Below the pieces are notes generated by a model, which saw only the letters and a program-made list of their open reading frames with translations, did no database searches and was not told the DNA's origin. A DNA stretch of 64,000 nt from Polysphondylium violaceum (taxonomy: Eukaryota; Evosea; Eumycetozoa; Dictyosteliales; Dictyosteliaceae), in contig AJWJ01000064.1 in the NCBI GenBank assembly GCA_000277445.1, positions 1-64,000 of the forward strand, given 5' to 3'. The position numbers and the translations under genes are program-made. Within the stretch, counting starts at the first letter, position 1. The number at the start of each line of letters is the position of its first letter. Of this stretch, positions 11,044 through 21,426 are shown piece after piece.

Positions 11044-12346
11044 TTAATAGATTGGAAATGAAGGATCAATAGATTCTGCCCATCCTAATAAACCATCTTT
11101 GATGTGTTTGAGTTGGCTATGGAATTTTGAATCAATTTTTTTACAAATGGATTCAACTGCATCTTGAGATTTATTACCTCTTCTGCATAAAAGATAGACC
11201 GGGAGTTGATCATCTTTAACCCATACATTGATCTTTTCAATTGAATCCTCTTTATCAATATCTTCAATTGGAATGTCTAGAAGAAGAATTAAAAGAATTA
11301 GTAAAGCGATTACAATAGTGGATAAATATTATTAACTTACTAAATGAATTTGGTAGAGAACAAATTTCAAATTGATTCTTGGGTCTAACATCTAATAAAA
11401 TATGTTTGGTTGATGATTTTAAAATATCGTTGTATTGGTCCACTGTGAGGATCTTTTCTTTTTCAACACGATCCTCAACTTTACCAGCTGATTCAGAGTA
11501 GTTTGATCTACAAAATTGAGTATAGTCTATCAGTTGGGTGATGGTTGGATTATCACCACAGACTTGACAAGATGCTTGTTTGGATCTAATTCTAACTGTT
11601 CTAAAAACTGCCGCCAAGCCATCATAGATCATCAACCGGCCAGAGAGAACACCATTTTGTGGATTGTTGTTTATGATTTTAATGGTTTCCAAAGCTTGTA
11701 GACTTCCAATAACACCGACAATGGGTCCCAACACGCCGCCATCTGAGCAACGAGTCACAGTCTCGGCGGGAGGGGGCACAGGGAAGAGACAACGGTAGCA
11801 TGGCCCATTGTTGTAGTTGTATACTGTGACTTGACCCTCCCACTTTAGTGCAGAGCCACTCACCAAAGGCTTTTTAGTCAACACGCAGGCATCGCTGACA
11901 AGGTAACGAGTGGCCACATTATCTGAAGCGTCTACAACAATATCAAACTGCTTAATGATATCTATGGCAGTGTCTGATGTAAACACAGTGTTGAATGTCT
12001 TTGTTTCGACCAAACTATTCAGTTCCTTGATTTGTGCCGCCAAAGACTCACACTTGGGCACCCCTGTTGAGCTCTCTCTGTGACCTATTTGTCTGTGAAG
12101 ATTGCCAATCTCAACTGTATCGTAATCCACAATACCCAACATACCCACACCGGCCGCCGCCAAATACAAGGCCACAGGACAGCCCAACCCACCAGCGCCC
12201 ACAATCAACACTTTTGCCGCCTTGAGCAGCATTTGTCCCTGTACCCCAATATCAGGAGTGATCAGCTGTCTCCCATATCTCTCTATCTCCTTGTTATCCA
12301 AGCTATGATTTTGTGTATACGATGCTATATTGCTGCTATCCTGCAT
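11044..12346 (-). CDS. mocs3: UBA4/MOCS3: E1-like adenylyltransferase plus rhodanese, 2 exons
   Basis: Activates the ubiquitin-like sulfur carriers Urm1 and MOCS2A by C-terminal adenylation and thiolation, for tRNA wobble-uridine thiolation and molybdopterin synthesis. Exon 1 is 12346-11341 and exon 2 is 11276-11044, giving 412 residues (human 460). The ThiF/E1 domain shows ERYGRQLITPDIG, the nucleotide loop VGAGGLGCP, and DASDN. The zinc ligands are CYRC and CQVCGDN. The adenylation-domain Cys lies in TRCSDGGVLGP. The rhodanese domain starts at ILLDVRP, and its active-site loop CRRGN lies in exon 2, so the intron falls inside the rhodanese domain. The N-terminal extension is shorter than in animals. 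It is divergent from the POL5 gene over a 404-bp promoter. Confidence 0.95.
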
Positions 12347-12750
12347 ATTTCTCTATATCTAAATTGAAATTAATTAATTTCACAATTTTCTCACTCGCCC
12401 AAAAGCCCAAAAAACGCTCACAAAAATAACGTAACGTGACATTTTTTTGAAAAAATTTTTTCAAAAAAACGAATGCCTAAAAATTAATTCTTTTTTTTTT
12501 TTATTTTCGAAAACGAAAGTTGTATTGGTTGCCTGACATTATATATATTTACATACAAAGATATATAACTCAATCACGATATTGTCTCTAATCCGAAGGA
12601 CATTTCTATCACCACCAATACACTCTCACCTTGTGTACTCTCAACTGTGTTTTTAATACATATTAATTATTAAACACACGCTATTTTACATACATATATA
12701 ACCAACATCACTCACATATAGATATATATTTAAATAAGTAGGAGTATAAA
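12347..12750. promoter_or_regulatory. Divergent promoter between mocs3 and the POL5/MYBBP1A gene
   Basis: No gene is seen. The block holds an A/T palindromic run near 12445-12475, a T tract at about 12489-12502, and an ACGTAACGTGAC segment near 12430. Short ATATAT-rich leader sequence precedes the start codon at 12751. Confidence 0.4.
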
Positions 12751-15700
12751 ATGGTTGTACAAACTATGATGGGAGAAACAGCAGTAAACAACTCTAATGG
12801 AGTTGTTTTACCAATGGATGAAATCACAGTAGAGATGAAGAAAAAAGACGACATCTTGCAATGTTTCTATGATATCACCTCTATGGACGTTGAAACTAGA
12901 TTAAAGTCTATCACTACACTCATCACCACCCTCAAAGAGATTCAAGATACTTTTAAACCAGAACATCATAAAGATATTACAAGATATGGTAAGTAGTGTG
13001 ATTATTAGTATCGTTGTGCACAACACTGTTATTAACCATGTTAACAACACAAACTATAGTATCAAAGGTAGTTGAAAAGACAAAGGTAGAGAATGAACAG
13101 TTCTCACCAGAATTAAATTATTCATTAAAGAGATTAGTCATTGGTTTAGCATCCACAAGAGATTCAGCAAGAATGGGTTTCTCTATTTCATTGTCAGAGA
13201 TATTACATACCTTTAAGGATTTGATTGATTTATCATGGTTTTTCGATTTCCTCGCACATCATATGGATTTGACTGGAAAGAATCTCGGTGAAAGAGAATC
13301 TCACTTTGGTCGTTTGTTTGGTATTATGGCCATCATCAAGTCATCCAGATTACAAGAATACGATATCGTTCAATTGGTACCAACCAAATCAATCAGTTAC
13401 AATTACAATGCTCCACAAAGCGAAAACATCATTGAATGTCTTTTGGAACAATTACTCTATCTATCAAAAAAGAAAGCCATGTTTACCGAATTATCCTATG
13501 AAATACTCGTATCCCTTTTGGAACAAATCGACGACGCCAAATTTGAAAAGCTCTGGGCTTATCTTAAACCAATCATTCCAAAATCCCCAGAAGAATATTC
13601 ACCTGATCTTTTAGCCCTTTTACTCTTTATTTCACAACGTTACAAGGTATGTAATAGATATATTTGCTGATATTAATATTGATAATACAAATATACTAAC
13701 TCAACAACTCACTCAATTATAGAAATTCAATTTAATCAAACACACAAGTGGATGGAATCATGAATCAATCTTCCATCTCAAGAATTTAAATTTATTAAAG
13801 AACAGTTATCGTGAATCATCAAAGAGTTCCCCAAGAGTACATAAACTTTGGAAATTTACATTTGAAATACTTTTGGCCGATCATCACGACAATGCCACCA
13901 TTAGTGAGTTTTGGTTGATGATTGTCGAAGAGAATCTATTTAAATCCACATCACAAAGAAAATATTTAGGCTTACAATTGTTTGAAATGTTGTTGCCTTT
14001 GGTCCACCCCGAAATCATTTCCGATATATTCTCAACCCAAGTCATTTTGTCACTCTCAGAGTCATTAAAGAAAACTAGTAGTCTTCATGAAGTTGGTATT
14101 CAAGCTCTTCAATGCATCAGCAAGACTGCCGACATTAGTCAAGCCCACAGATTGGCCTTGGTGTTGTTCTTTTCCAAGGAATACGACAGAATCGACGCAA
14201 ACATTGCCGTCGACGTCATCAGCGAACTCGTCAAGAATTTAGATGCTGCCGGCATTAAATTGTATTTTGAGCATCTTTATCGTACTTTTTATAATCAAGA
14301 GAAAGCTGGCACCACCAGCCCCGTCACAGCCTCGACAACCACCGAGGAAGACATGGACGTCGACGAAGTTCACAAGGAAGCAAATCAAGAGAAATTGGTC
14401 AACACTCACAGACATTGGGTCATCTCTCAAATTGGTTACGTCACCAAAGAGATTGTTCAAAAGCCCAACGAATTTATCGTCGAGTTGGAACCAACCATTT
14501 TAAATCTTTTACAATTCCTCTACTTTAACTCTTATTTCCTTCCCGGTGTCTCTGCCCCCGTCGCCACTCCAGCCGCCCCTGTCGCCAAGGGCAAAAAGAA
14601 TGTCAAGGCTCCAGCCGCCCCCGTTTTATCTGAGCAAGAAAAGTTTTTACAAGATTTACAATACAACAACAAGCCAGTGCCAGAGTTGACCCAAACCACC
14701 AGAGACAGCTGTTTTAATAGATTCTGCTCAGTTTTGGAAGAGCTCTCATTCAAATCATTACACACTGGATCCATCGATGGCTCGATGAGCAACGGCGAGT
14801 TGTGGGCCACCAAATTGGCTCAATTCCAATTTGACATTCTCGTCTCCAAACACGAAAATAAGCCAATGTTGGCCACCTTTGTTCCAATGGGCACCAAAAA
14901 CATTGAAAAGTTGTTCAAAATCATTCAATCCATCCACCAATCACCACAAGCCAAATCCAATCAACTTGTTGGCTTTGAATTGTTGTTTGCTCACGTTTCC
15001 CTCCAATACTTGACCGAGCCACAAGAAATCTCTGAAATCATTGAAGATTTGGTCGACTCTTTCCAAGATTTAACCAATCCAAAGAAACCTGCCGCCAACA
15101 AGAAATCTGCTGCCACCGCTGCCGATCGTCCATTACCATTTATGATTCTTTTGGATAATTTAATTGGTTTATTGGATAAACCATCACACGTACTCAGAGT
15201 CATTATCAAACAATTCTTTTCAATCTTTGCCGACTATGTTTCATTCCAAGTCCTCGAACACATTTTAACCATGGTTAAAGCCCCAGTTGAAGAATTATTC
15301 AATGCCGGCGAAGAGGAAGAAGATGAAGAAGACGAAGATTTTAAACCAATCACTCAAGAAGATATAGATAGAAACAATAAAGAAAAAGAACAACAAGAAG
15401 AAGAAGATGATGATGAAGAAGATGAACAAGAAGAAGGTTCAGATGATGAGGAACAAGAGGACGATGATGATGAAATGGACGAAGATTCAGATGATGATGA
15501 CGACAACACTGTTAATCCAGAATTGGTTGCAAGACTCAAGGAAAAATTAGGTAAACATTTATTGACTGAAGACGATGACGAAGATGAAGACGATGCAGCT
15601 CCACCAAGTGCCGCAGAAGCTAGAGCTTTGGACAATCATTTAATTGAAATTTTCAAAAGTAAAAAAGAGAAAAAGAATACTTTTGCCGACGTCAAGAGTC

Positions 15701-17193
15701 AAACCATCAACTTAAAGATCCGTTTAATTGATTTACTTGAAACCTATATCAAGAAATTCACCAACAATCCAAATGAATACATTTTCAAGATGATGCCACT
15801 CATGATTGATGCCACCACATTTGATGAACCATCTGTCTCCAATAGATTGATTGGTTTATTCAAAAACAAGTTTTCACAAATTCGTTCAACCACCGATGCC
15901 ACCGTTAAAGCTGAGGAATTGAATAATCTTGCCTCCCAATTCTTTGACAATATCATCAAATCCACTGAAAAGGAAGTCAAGCCACCCAAGGAAAAGAAAG
16001 GTAAAAAAGAAAAGAAAGACAAAAAAGACAAAAAGGAAGAAAAAGTTGAACAAGAAGAGGAAGAGGAAGAACAACCAGTTAAAGAAAACAATCCATTCTT
16101 TTACCTTTTATCAGGTCACTCACTTTATACAACTATCAGAGTTTTAATGTCAATGCCAGCACCAGCACCAGTTGTGCCAGCAACTCCAAAATCCAAATCC
16201 AAGACTGCCAAAGCCGTTGCTACCCCCGTTGCCGCTCCATCTAAATTTGGTGCCTTAGATGTCACCATGTTTACCACCAAATTAAATATCATTCTCGATC
16301 ATTTACTCAATAGAACCAATTTGGTACCAACCACCTTCTTTACAGAATTCTCTCAACGTTTCCCCACCTTGATTTGGTCATCTATTTCCAAGCTTCTCAG
16401 TATCACTGAATCCGTTCAAAACGATTTCAACTTGAAAAAGATGTTGGACATTATGAATGCCTTGTTTAAACGTAAAGACTCTTTTGGCGAAAATGGTGTG
16501 TTACTCATTGAGCACTTCCCCTCAATTGTTGCCAGTCTCACCAAACTTTTGGTCAACATTTCACAAAATCAAAAATTCAAACCACAAACTGTCGTCGCCG
16601 TCTTAAACATCCTCGTCAATCTCATTCAAAACGTTTTGACATTTATCAAATTGGATCAAGTTCAATCTTTGATCTCTTGTAAAGATGTAGAACATGCCCT
16701 CTCTGTCGTCTATAAGAACTCTCAAAAACAAGCAAACAAAGACTTGGCAAAGAGAATTCTCAGATTACTCGACATTCAACAAGGTGAACTATATGAATTG
16801 GAAAAGAAAAAGAAACAAGAAAAAGAGGAAAAGAAAGAAGCAAAACAAAGTAAAAAGAAAGACATCCAAAACAAGATGATTGAAAACATTGAAAAATCTA
16901 AAAAGGACAGAAAGAATGCAACCACCGATGCAAAAGTTGAAAATAAAGTTAAAAGTAGACCAAAGAAGAAGGAAGATGAAGTTGATGCTTTGGATAAACT
17001 TGACGATGATGAAGAAGATAAACAAGTTGTAGAAAAAGTTAATACAAATAATACAAAGAAAAATAATAAGAGTAATAATAGTAATAGTAATAATAATAAT
17101 AAATCACCATCAAAGCCAACCAGTACCGATAAGAAAAGAAAAGAGCCTGTAGAAAAAGTTTCAAAGCCAATTAAAAAAAAACAAAAACAATAA
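12751..17193 (+). CDS. mybbp1a: POL5/MYBBP1A (DNA polymerase phi) family nucleolar protein, 3 exons
   Basis: Exons are 12751-12988, 13060-13646 and 13723-17193, giving about 1431 residues. The family signature SLKRLVIGLASTRDSARMGFS lies in exon 2, where yeast Pol5 and animal MYBBP1A carry the same block. The protein is built of HEAT-like helical repeats, with a strongly acidic Glu/Asp stretch (15307-15510) and a second acidic run near 15570. A Lys/Glu-rich loop lies at 15970-16080 and a basic Lys-rich tail at 16795-17185 ends in KPIKKKQKQ, a likely nucleolar targeting sequence. Despite its name the family has no polymerase motifs. It works in rRNA synthesis and pre-60S assembly. The tandem short KKxK runs are expected and are not signs of misassembly. 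Confidence 0.93.
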
Positions 17194-17347
17194 ACTAAAT
17201 TTAAATTTATATATATATAAATACAATTGTTGTTGTTTGCTGTAACAGTTAAACAAGAGACTATCGATGGCTTTATTATGCTTTCAATCATTGATGTTTG
17301 TTTTATTTTTTTTTTGTAAATTTTGGGTGAGTGTGATAAATTTTGAT

Positions 17348-18511
17348 TTAGTGATTTTGTTTTAGTTGGGCCTTTTTACCTGAAGTTGGGAGAGGGGTTC
17401 TGGTTGAAGGGGGACCGGTTGGTCTTGGTCTTCTGCTTGGTCTTATGGTTACTGTTTCTTCAGTTGGTTCAACGAATGGAGTTGCAGTTTGTTTAACACA
17501 AATGTCATTAGCGATTAAAGAGTAGAAAAGGTTGAGACCTTTGCATTCAGGTGGTTTGCAGGTGGCTGCAATGGTGAGGGTGATTTTGCTAATCTTGGAT
17601 GCTGTAAGAGCTGGATTAAAGATGGCGTAACTGGTAATGGAGCTTCCAGTCCATTTGACATTTGCACCTGGTCCGTGTTTTTTGTCATCGTGGTGTGGAT
17701 TTTGGTGATGTGGGTTGCCTCCATGAAGACCGCCATGAGCAGCTCCTTTGCCTTTGTGTTGTTGCAAGAGAGATGGGGAATTTAAATTGGAGATCATTGA
17801 AAGGATGTCAGTGTTTCCGTGGCTAAGTAAACCTTTGTCCAAAGCATCCCAAGTGGCGCCAGCCATCAATTCATGGCCACCCCAATCAAAAGCAGTGATA
17901 TTGAGTTGAGTATGTTGGGCAAGTCCAAAGATGGCTAAAATAAATTCTTTGTTTTCACCAAATGGTGTGTCAAAAGAAAATGAAACAGAGGTTGGCTTGT
18001 TGCCGCAGCTGTAGTGCATAAGACTCTTGATATCATTTTTGCCCAATAGATTGAAAATCTTTTCATTATCTCTGAGGTTTTCATATGGATGAGTTTTGCC
18101 GACAAACAATGGATTGCCTTGGTTGTCAACTAAGACTGTAACATCTGGAAAAGAACCATTCTTCCATTTCAAGTTGTAGGTGTTTTGGTTGAATCCAAAT
18201 GGTTGGATTTGGTCTAATTCTAAATAACTCAATTCCCCAATACATTCATTGAATGGAACGGCTGCAGCGTCATCAAGTGGTGTTGGTGTTGGTGGTGGTG
18301 TTGGTGTTGGTGTTGAAGGTCCATCTTCTGGCTCCAATTGACCATCAAAACTACTGCTACTGTCGCCATTACCACTATCAAGAGTTGTTATTGATCCACC
18401 TGTTGAAAATGGATCCCCTTGTGCCATTATAGTGGCAGCACTGCAAATCACCAAAAACAGTATTAATAATATCCCTTTTATAGGAGATAATCTCCCTCTA
18501 TGAAATTTCAT
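17348..18511 (-). CDS. Secreted or cell-surface protein with Pro-rich linker and His-rich loop, function unknown
   Basis: Single exon of 387 residues. An N-terminal signal sequence is clear: a short basic start (MKFHRGR), then a hydrophobic run ILLILFLVICSAATIMA with a likely cleavage site near AQG. An acidic/Ser region and a PTPTPPPTPTP linker (about residues 65-80) follow. The main domain holds several spaced Cys (ECIG, HYSCGN, CKPPECKG, NDICVKQ) and suggests a disulphide-bonded beta fold. A Gly/His-rich loop (about residues 260-285) could bind metal. The C-terminus is basic and Pro/Thr-rich. I do not recognise the family. Context gives no clue beyond a divergent promoter shared with the MAK-like kinase. 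Confidence 0.75.
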   Translation of the reverse strand: MKFHRGRLSPIKGILLILFLVICSAATIMAQGDPFSTGGSITTLDSGNGDSSSSFDGQLEPEDGPSTPTPTPPPTPTPLDDAAAVPFNECIGELSYLELDQIQPFGFNQNTYNLKWKNGSFPDVTVLVDNQGNPLFVGKTHPYENLRDNEKIFNLLGKNDIKSLMHYSCGNKPTSVSFSFDTPFGENKEFILAIFGLAQHTQLNITAFDWGGHELMAGATWDALDKGLLSHGNTDILSMISNLNSPSLLQQHKGKGAAHGGLHGGNPHHQNPHHDDKKHGPGANVKWTGSSITSYAIFNPALTASKISKITLTIAATCKPPECKGLNLFYSLIANDICVKQTATPFVEPTEETVTIRPSRRPRPTGPPSTRTPLPTSGKKAQLKQNH

Positions 18512-19272
18512 TGTATTGTTTTTATTATTATATTGTGAAATCTATATCTGTGATTGTTATATTGTTGTTGCGCAGAGAGAGGGAGTATTGTGATTAATAT
18601 ATTAAGAAGATAAATGTAGAGCAGGTGAAATTAAAAGCATACTGCCAATAATTAGTTTAATAATATTAATATTATTAAATTAATATTATTTTTCATTGTT
18701 GTGTTAATAGTGGTAAATGTGTGTGATCATAGTGATACCCCCCTCTCTGCATAGTAAAATAAATCTTTGTGTGAAAAAAAAGAATAATCGCCCACAAACA
18801 CACTCACCCAACACACCCATTTTTGCACAATCACTCGTTGTAGAGTTTTGGTTCTATAATTATTTCTTTATAACAACAAAATGTCTGTTTGTTTGTGTAA
18901 TAATAACTCATAATATCCACTCTTGTTTTCTAACCATTGAAATAATAATAAATATTTTTACACAAACTAAAAGATGGTTTCTCTATGATTTAAATGGTGA
19001 TGGGTCTCCCACCCATGGATTTTGAGACAGAAAATCAAAATTAATTTCTTTTTTTTTAAAAATTTTTTTTTTTTAAAATTGTCAAAAAATCTGATGTGTT
19101 TTCAGAGATAATCAAAAGATTTTAGTTTTAACAAATATAAATATATCTATTGATTCGAGATAGATAAAAATAGATACATGAAATCGTTTTTCAATTAAAG
19201 AGAGAGAGAGCGCAAACAGTACATTTGGAGATGTTCAAATAAGACACAAATAATTAGTTTATATATACTTTT
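18512..19272. promoter_or_regulatory. Divergent promoter region with an AT-only palindrome
   Basis: The region lies between the secreted-protein gene (minus) and the MAK-like kinase (plus). It contains a 24-bp perfect palindrome of A and T at 18656-18679 and a small hairpin, ATGGGT/ACCCAT, at 19000-19016. A/T homopolymer runs lie at 19050-19078 and a GA repeat near 19200. An open frame at 18717-19025 has no recognisable protein features and is left out. Confidence 0.45.
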
Positions 19273-21263
19273 ATGATGTCCACTCCTACACCCACCCTTC
19301 ATTCGAGTCTAGCATCACCATCTACCTCACCTCCTTTAATAACAACATCTACATCATCGACAAATACAGCATCGTTACAACAGCAACAGCAACAGTATCT
19401 ATCATCATCCAACCATGCAATTCATATGATAGCCGGTGGTACCTCTATTCAATCACTGAATGAGATACATTCGTTATCTATAAGTAATAATAGTATCATT
19501 AATACATCACAGTCACCATCACCATCACCGTCATTATCGTCGTCGGCACCATCATTATCACAATTCCAACCACAGCAACAACAAAAAGAAAAAGATAAAT
19601 CAGCTTTAATTGAAGAATACAATATACTAAAACAAAAAATACAACAACAAAAACAACAAAAACAACAACAGCAGCAACAACAACAACAAAAAGAAAAAGA
19701 ACAGGAGCCAAAAGAATCATTGATGGACCGATATATAATATTAAAACAAATAGGTGATGGTGCCTATGGTGATGTTGTTAAAGCTTATCATAAAGTAACC
19801 AAAGAAATTGTGGCTATTAAAAGAATGAAGCGAAAATTCAATACCTATGGCGACTGTTGTCAACTACGTGAACTTAGATCACTGAATCAATTGAATCATC
19901 CAAATATCGTTGACTTATTAGGTGTTATATTTGAAAACAACGAGTTGTTCTTGATATTTGAGTATCTAGAAAACAATCTATACGAAACCATTAAAGATCG
20001 CACAAAGTTATTACCCGAAAGTACAATTAGAAATATAATGTATGTAGTATTGTTTTTGTTATTGTTGTTGTTATTATGATTTCTAACATACTGTTATACA
20101 TTAGTTATCAAATGCTACAGGCATTATATTATATGCATTCCACAGGATATTTTCATAGAGATTTAAAACCAGAGAATATATTGATGATGGACGACACACT
20201 CAAGATTGCAGATTTTGGATTGGCACGTGAAATAAACTCTAAGCCTCCATTTACAGATTACATCTCTACCCGATGGTACAGGGCGCCCGAGGTGTTGCTC
20301 AGATGTTCGTTTTACAATTCGCCCATCGACATGTGGGCCATCGGTGCCATGATGGCCGAACTCTATTCCCTGAAACCCTTGTTTCCAGGCACCAGCGAAA
20401 TCGATCAACTATTCAAAATCTGCTCTGTGTTGGGTACACCCAATCACCACACGTGGAGCGATGGTATGAAGTTGGCCCAGTCCATGAATTTTATATTTCC
20501 CAATGTATGTATTACCTACTAACTACCTCCTGTCATGATACAACCGATCCCCTCTAACCACCCCATACCTATCTACCAGATGCCAGCAACCAATTTAGCG
20601 ACATTATTACCAAATGCCAATCCAGATGCAATCGATCTGCTCACTGAGCTGTTGAGGTACGATCCTCTGAAAAGACCGTCGGCATTACAGGCACTGCAAC
20701 ACAGATATTTTATGGTATCCATTCCAACTCAGATCTTGTTAAAAACTGATTACTCTCAATTAGCCAACTCTCATTTAATTAAAAATGGTTATATTAAGGA
20801 TGAAAATTTAAATGGTAATAGTAGCAATAGCAACAATAACAACTCACAGAGTAATTCAACAAACACCAATAGTAGTACCAATAATATTATTGCCAATACC
20901 ACCAATAATAATAGTAGCAATAGTAGTAGCCATAATAGAAATAATAGTAATAATAACTTAAAGGTTAGTGTAAATAATGTAAATACAACAACAAATCAAC
21001 AACAACAAAAATCAAATCCATTTTTAAGAAATTCAAGATATTCTCTAAAAAACTGTAATTCTAATAATATAAATAGAACAACAACCACAACCACAACCAC
21101 AACTACATCAACAATATCTAATAGTAGCGTCGATAGCAATATTAGTGATAACAATAGTAACAATGATAGTAATAATAACAATAGCAATAGTAATAGTAAT
21201 AGTAATTCTACAACTATTACTAATAGTAGAAATAAAATACGAAAGCCAAGAAATGCTTCGTAA
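19273..21263 (+). CDS. MAK/RCK-family CMGC protein kinase, 3 exons
   Basis: Exons are 19273-20039, 20105-20504 and 20580-21263, giving about 616 residues. A Gln/Ser/Pro-rich N-terminal extension of about 150 residues precedes the kinase domain, which starts at [18 protein letters not shown]. Catalytic elements are [16 protein letters not shown] and DFGLAREI, followed by activation-loop TDY in [16 protein letters not shown]. The TDY motif and STRWYRAPE place it with MAK/ICK/MOK kinases, which act in cilia-related processes in animals and in meiosis in yeast (Ime2). Dictyostelids lack cilia, so another role is expected. The C-terminal tail is Asn/Ser/Thr-rich (20800-21230). The catalytic domain appears complete. 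The family is firm; the role is unknown. Confidence 0.9.
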
Positions 21264-21426
21264 AACAAATAAATATTAAAATAAATTATTAGTATCCAAT
21301 CCAATTCCCCCTTTTAAAGAAATTCAATGAATTTTTTTGCGACCCTCTATTTTTTACAGATAAAAATTCTACAATTGGAATCAATTGGCAAATGATTATA
21401 AATGGTTAGCTATTATTGCAAATACT
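21264..21426 (+). promoter_or_regulatory. 5' region of the first ankyrin-like gene with a short upstream reading frame
   Basis: The open frame of the next gene extends upstream of 21427 only through a TTG-initiated stretch (from 21385), which a eukaryotic gene would rarely use. An out-of-frame ATG at 21392 opens a five-codon frame closed by TAG, so it may act as a short upstream reading frame. A pyrimidine-rich run ending in CAG near 21360 could also be a splice acceptor, so an upstream exon is not excluded. Confidence 0.35.

Noticed and set aside
19000-19016. ATGGGT/ACCCAT hairpin as a transposon end or terminator
   Set aside because: Six-base arms only, no second copy and no flanking duplication.
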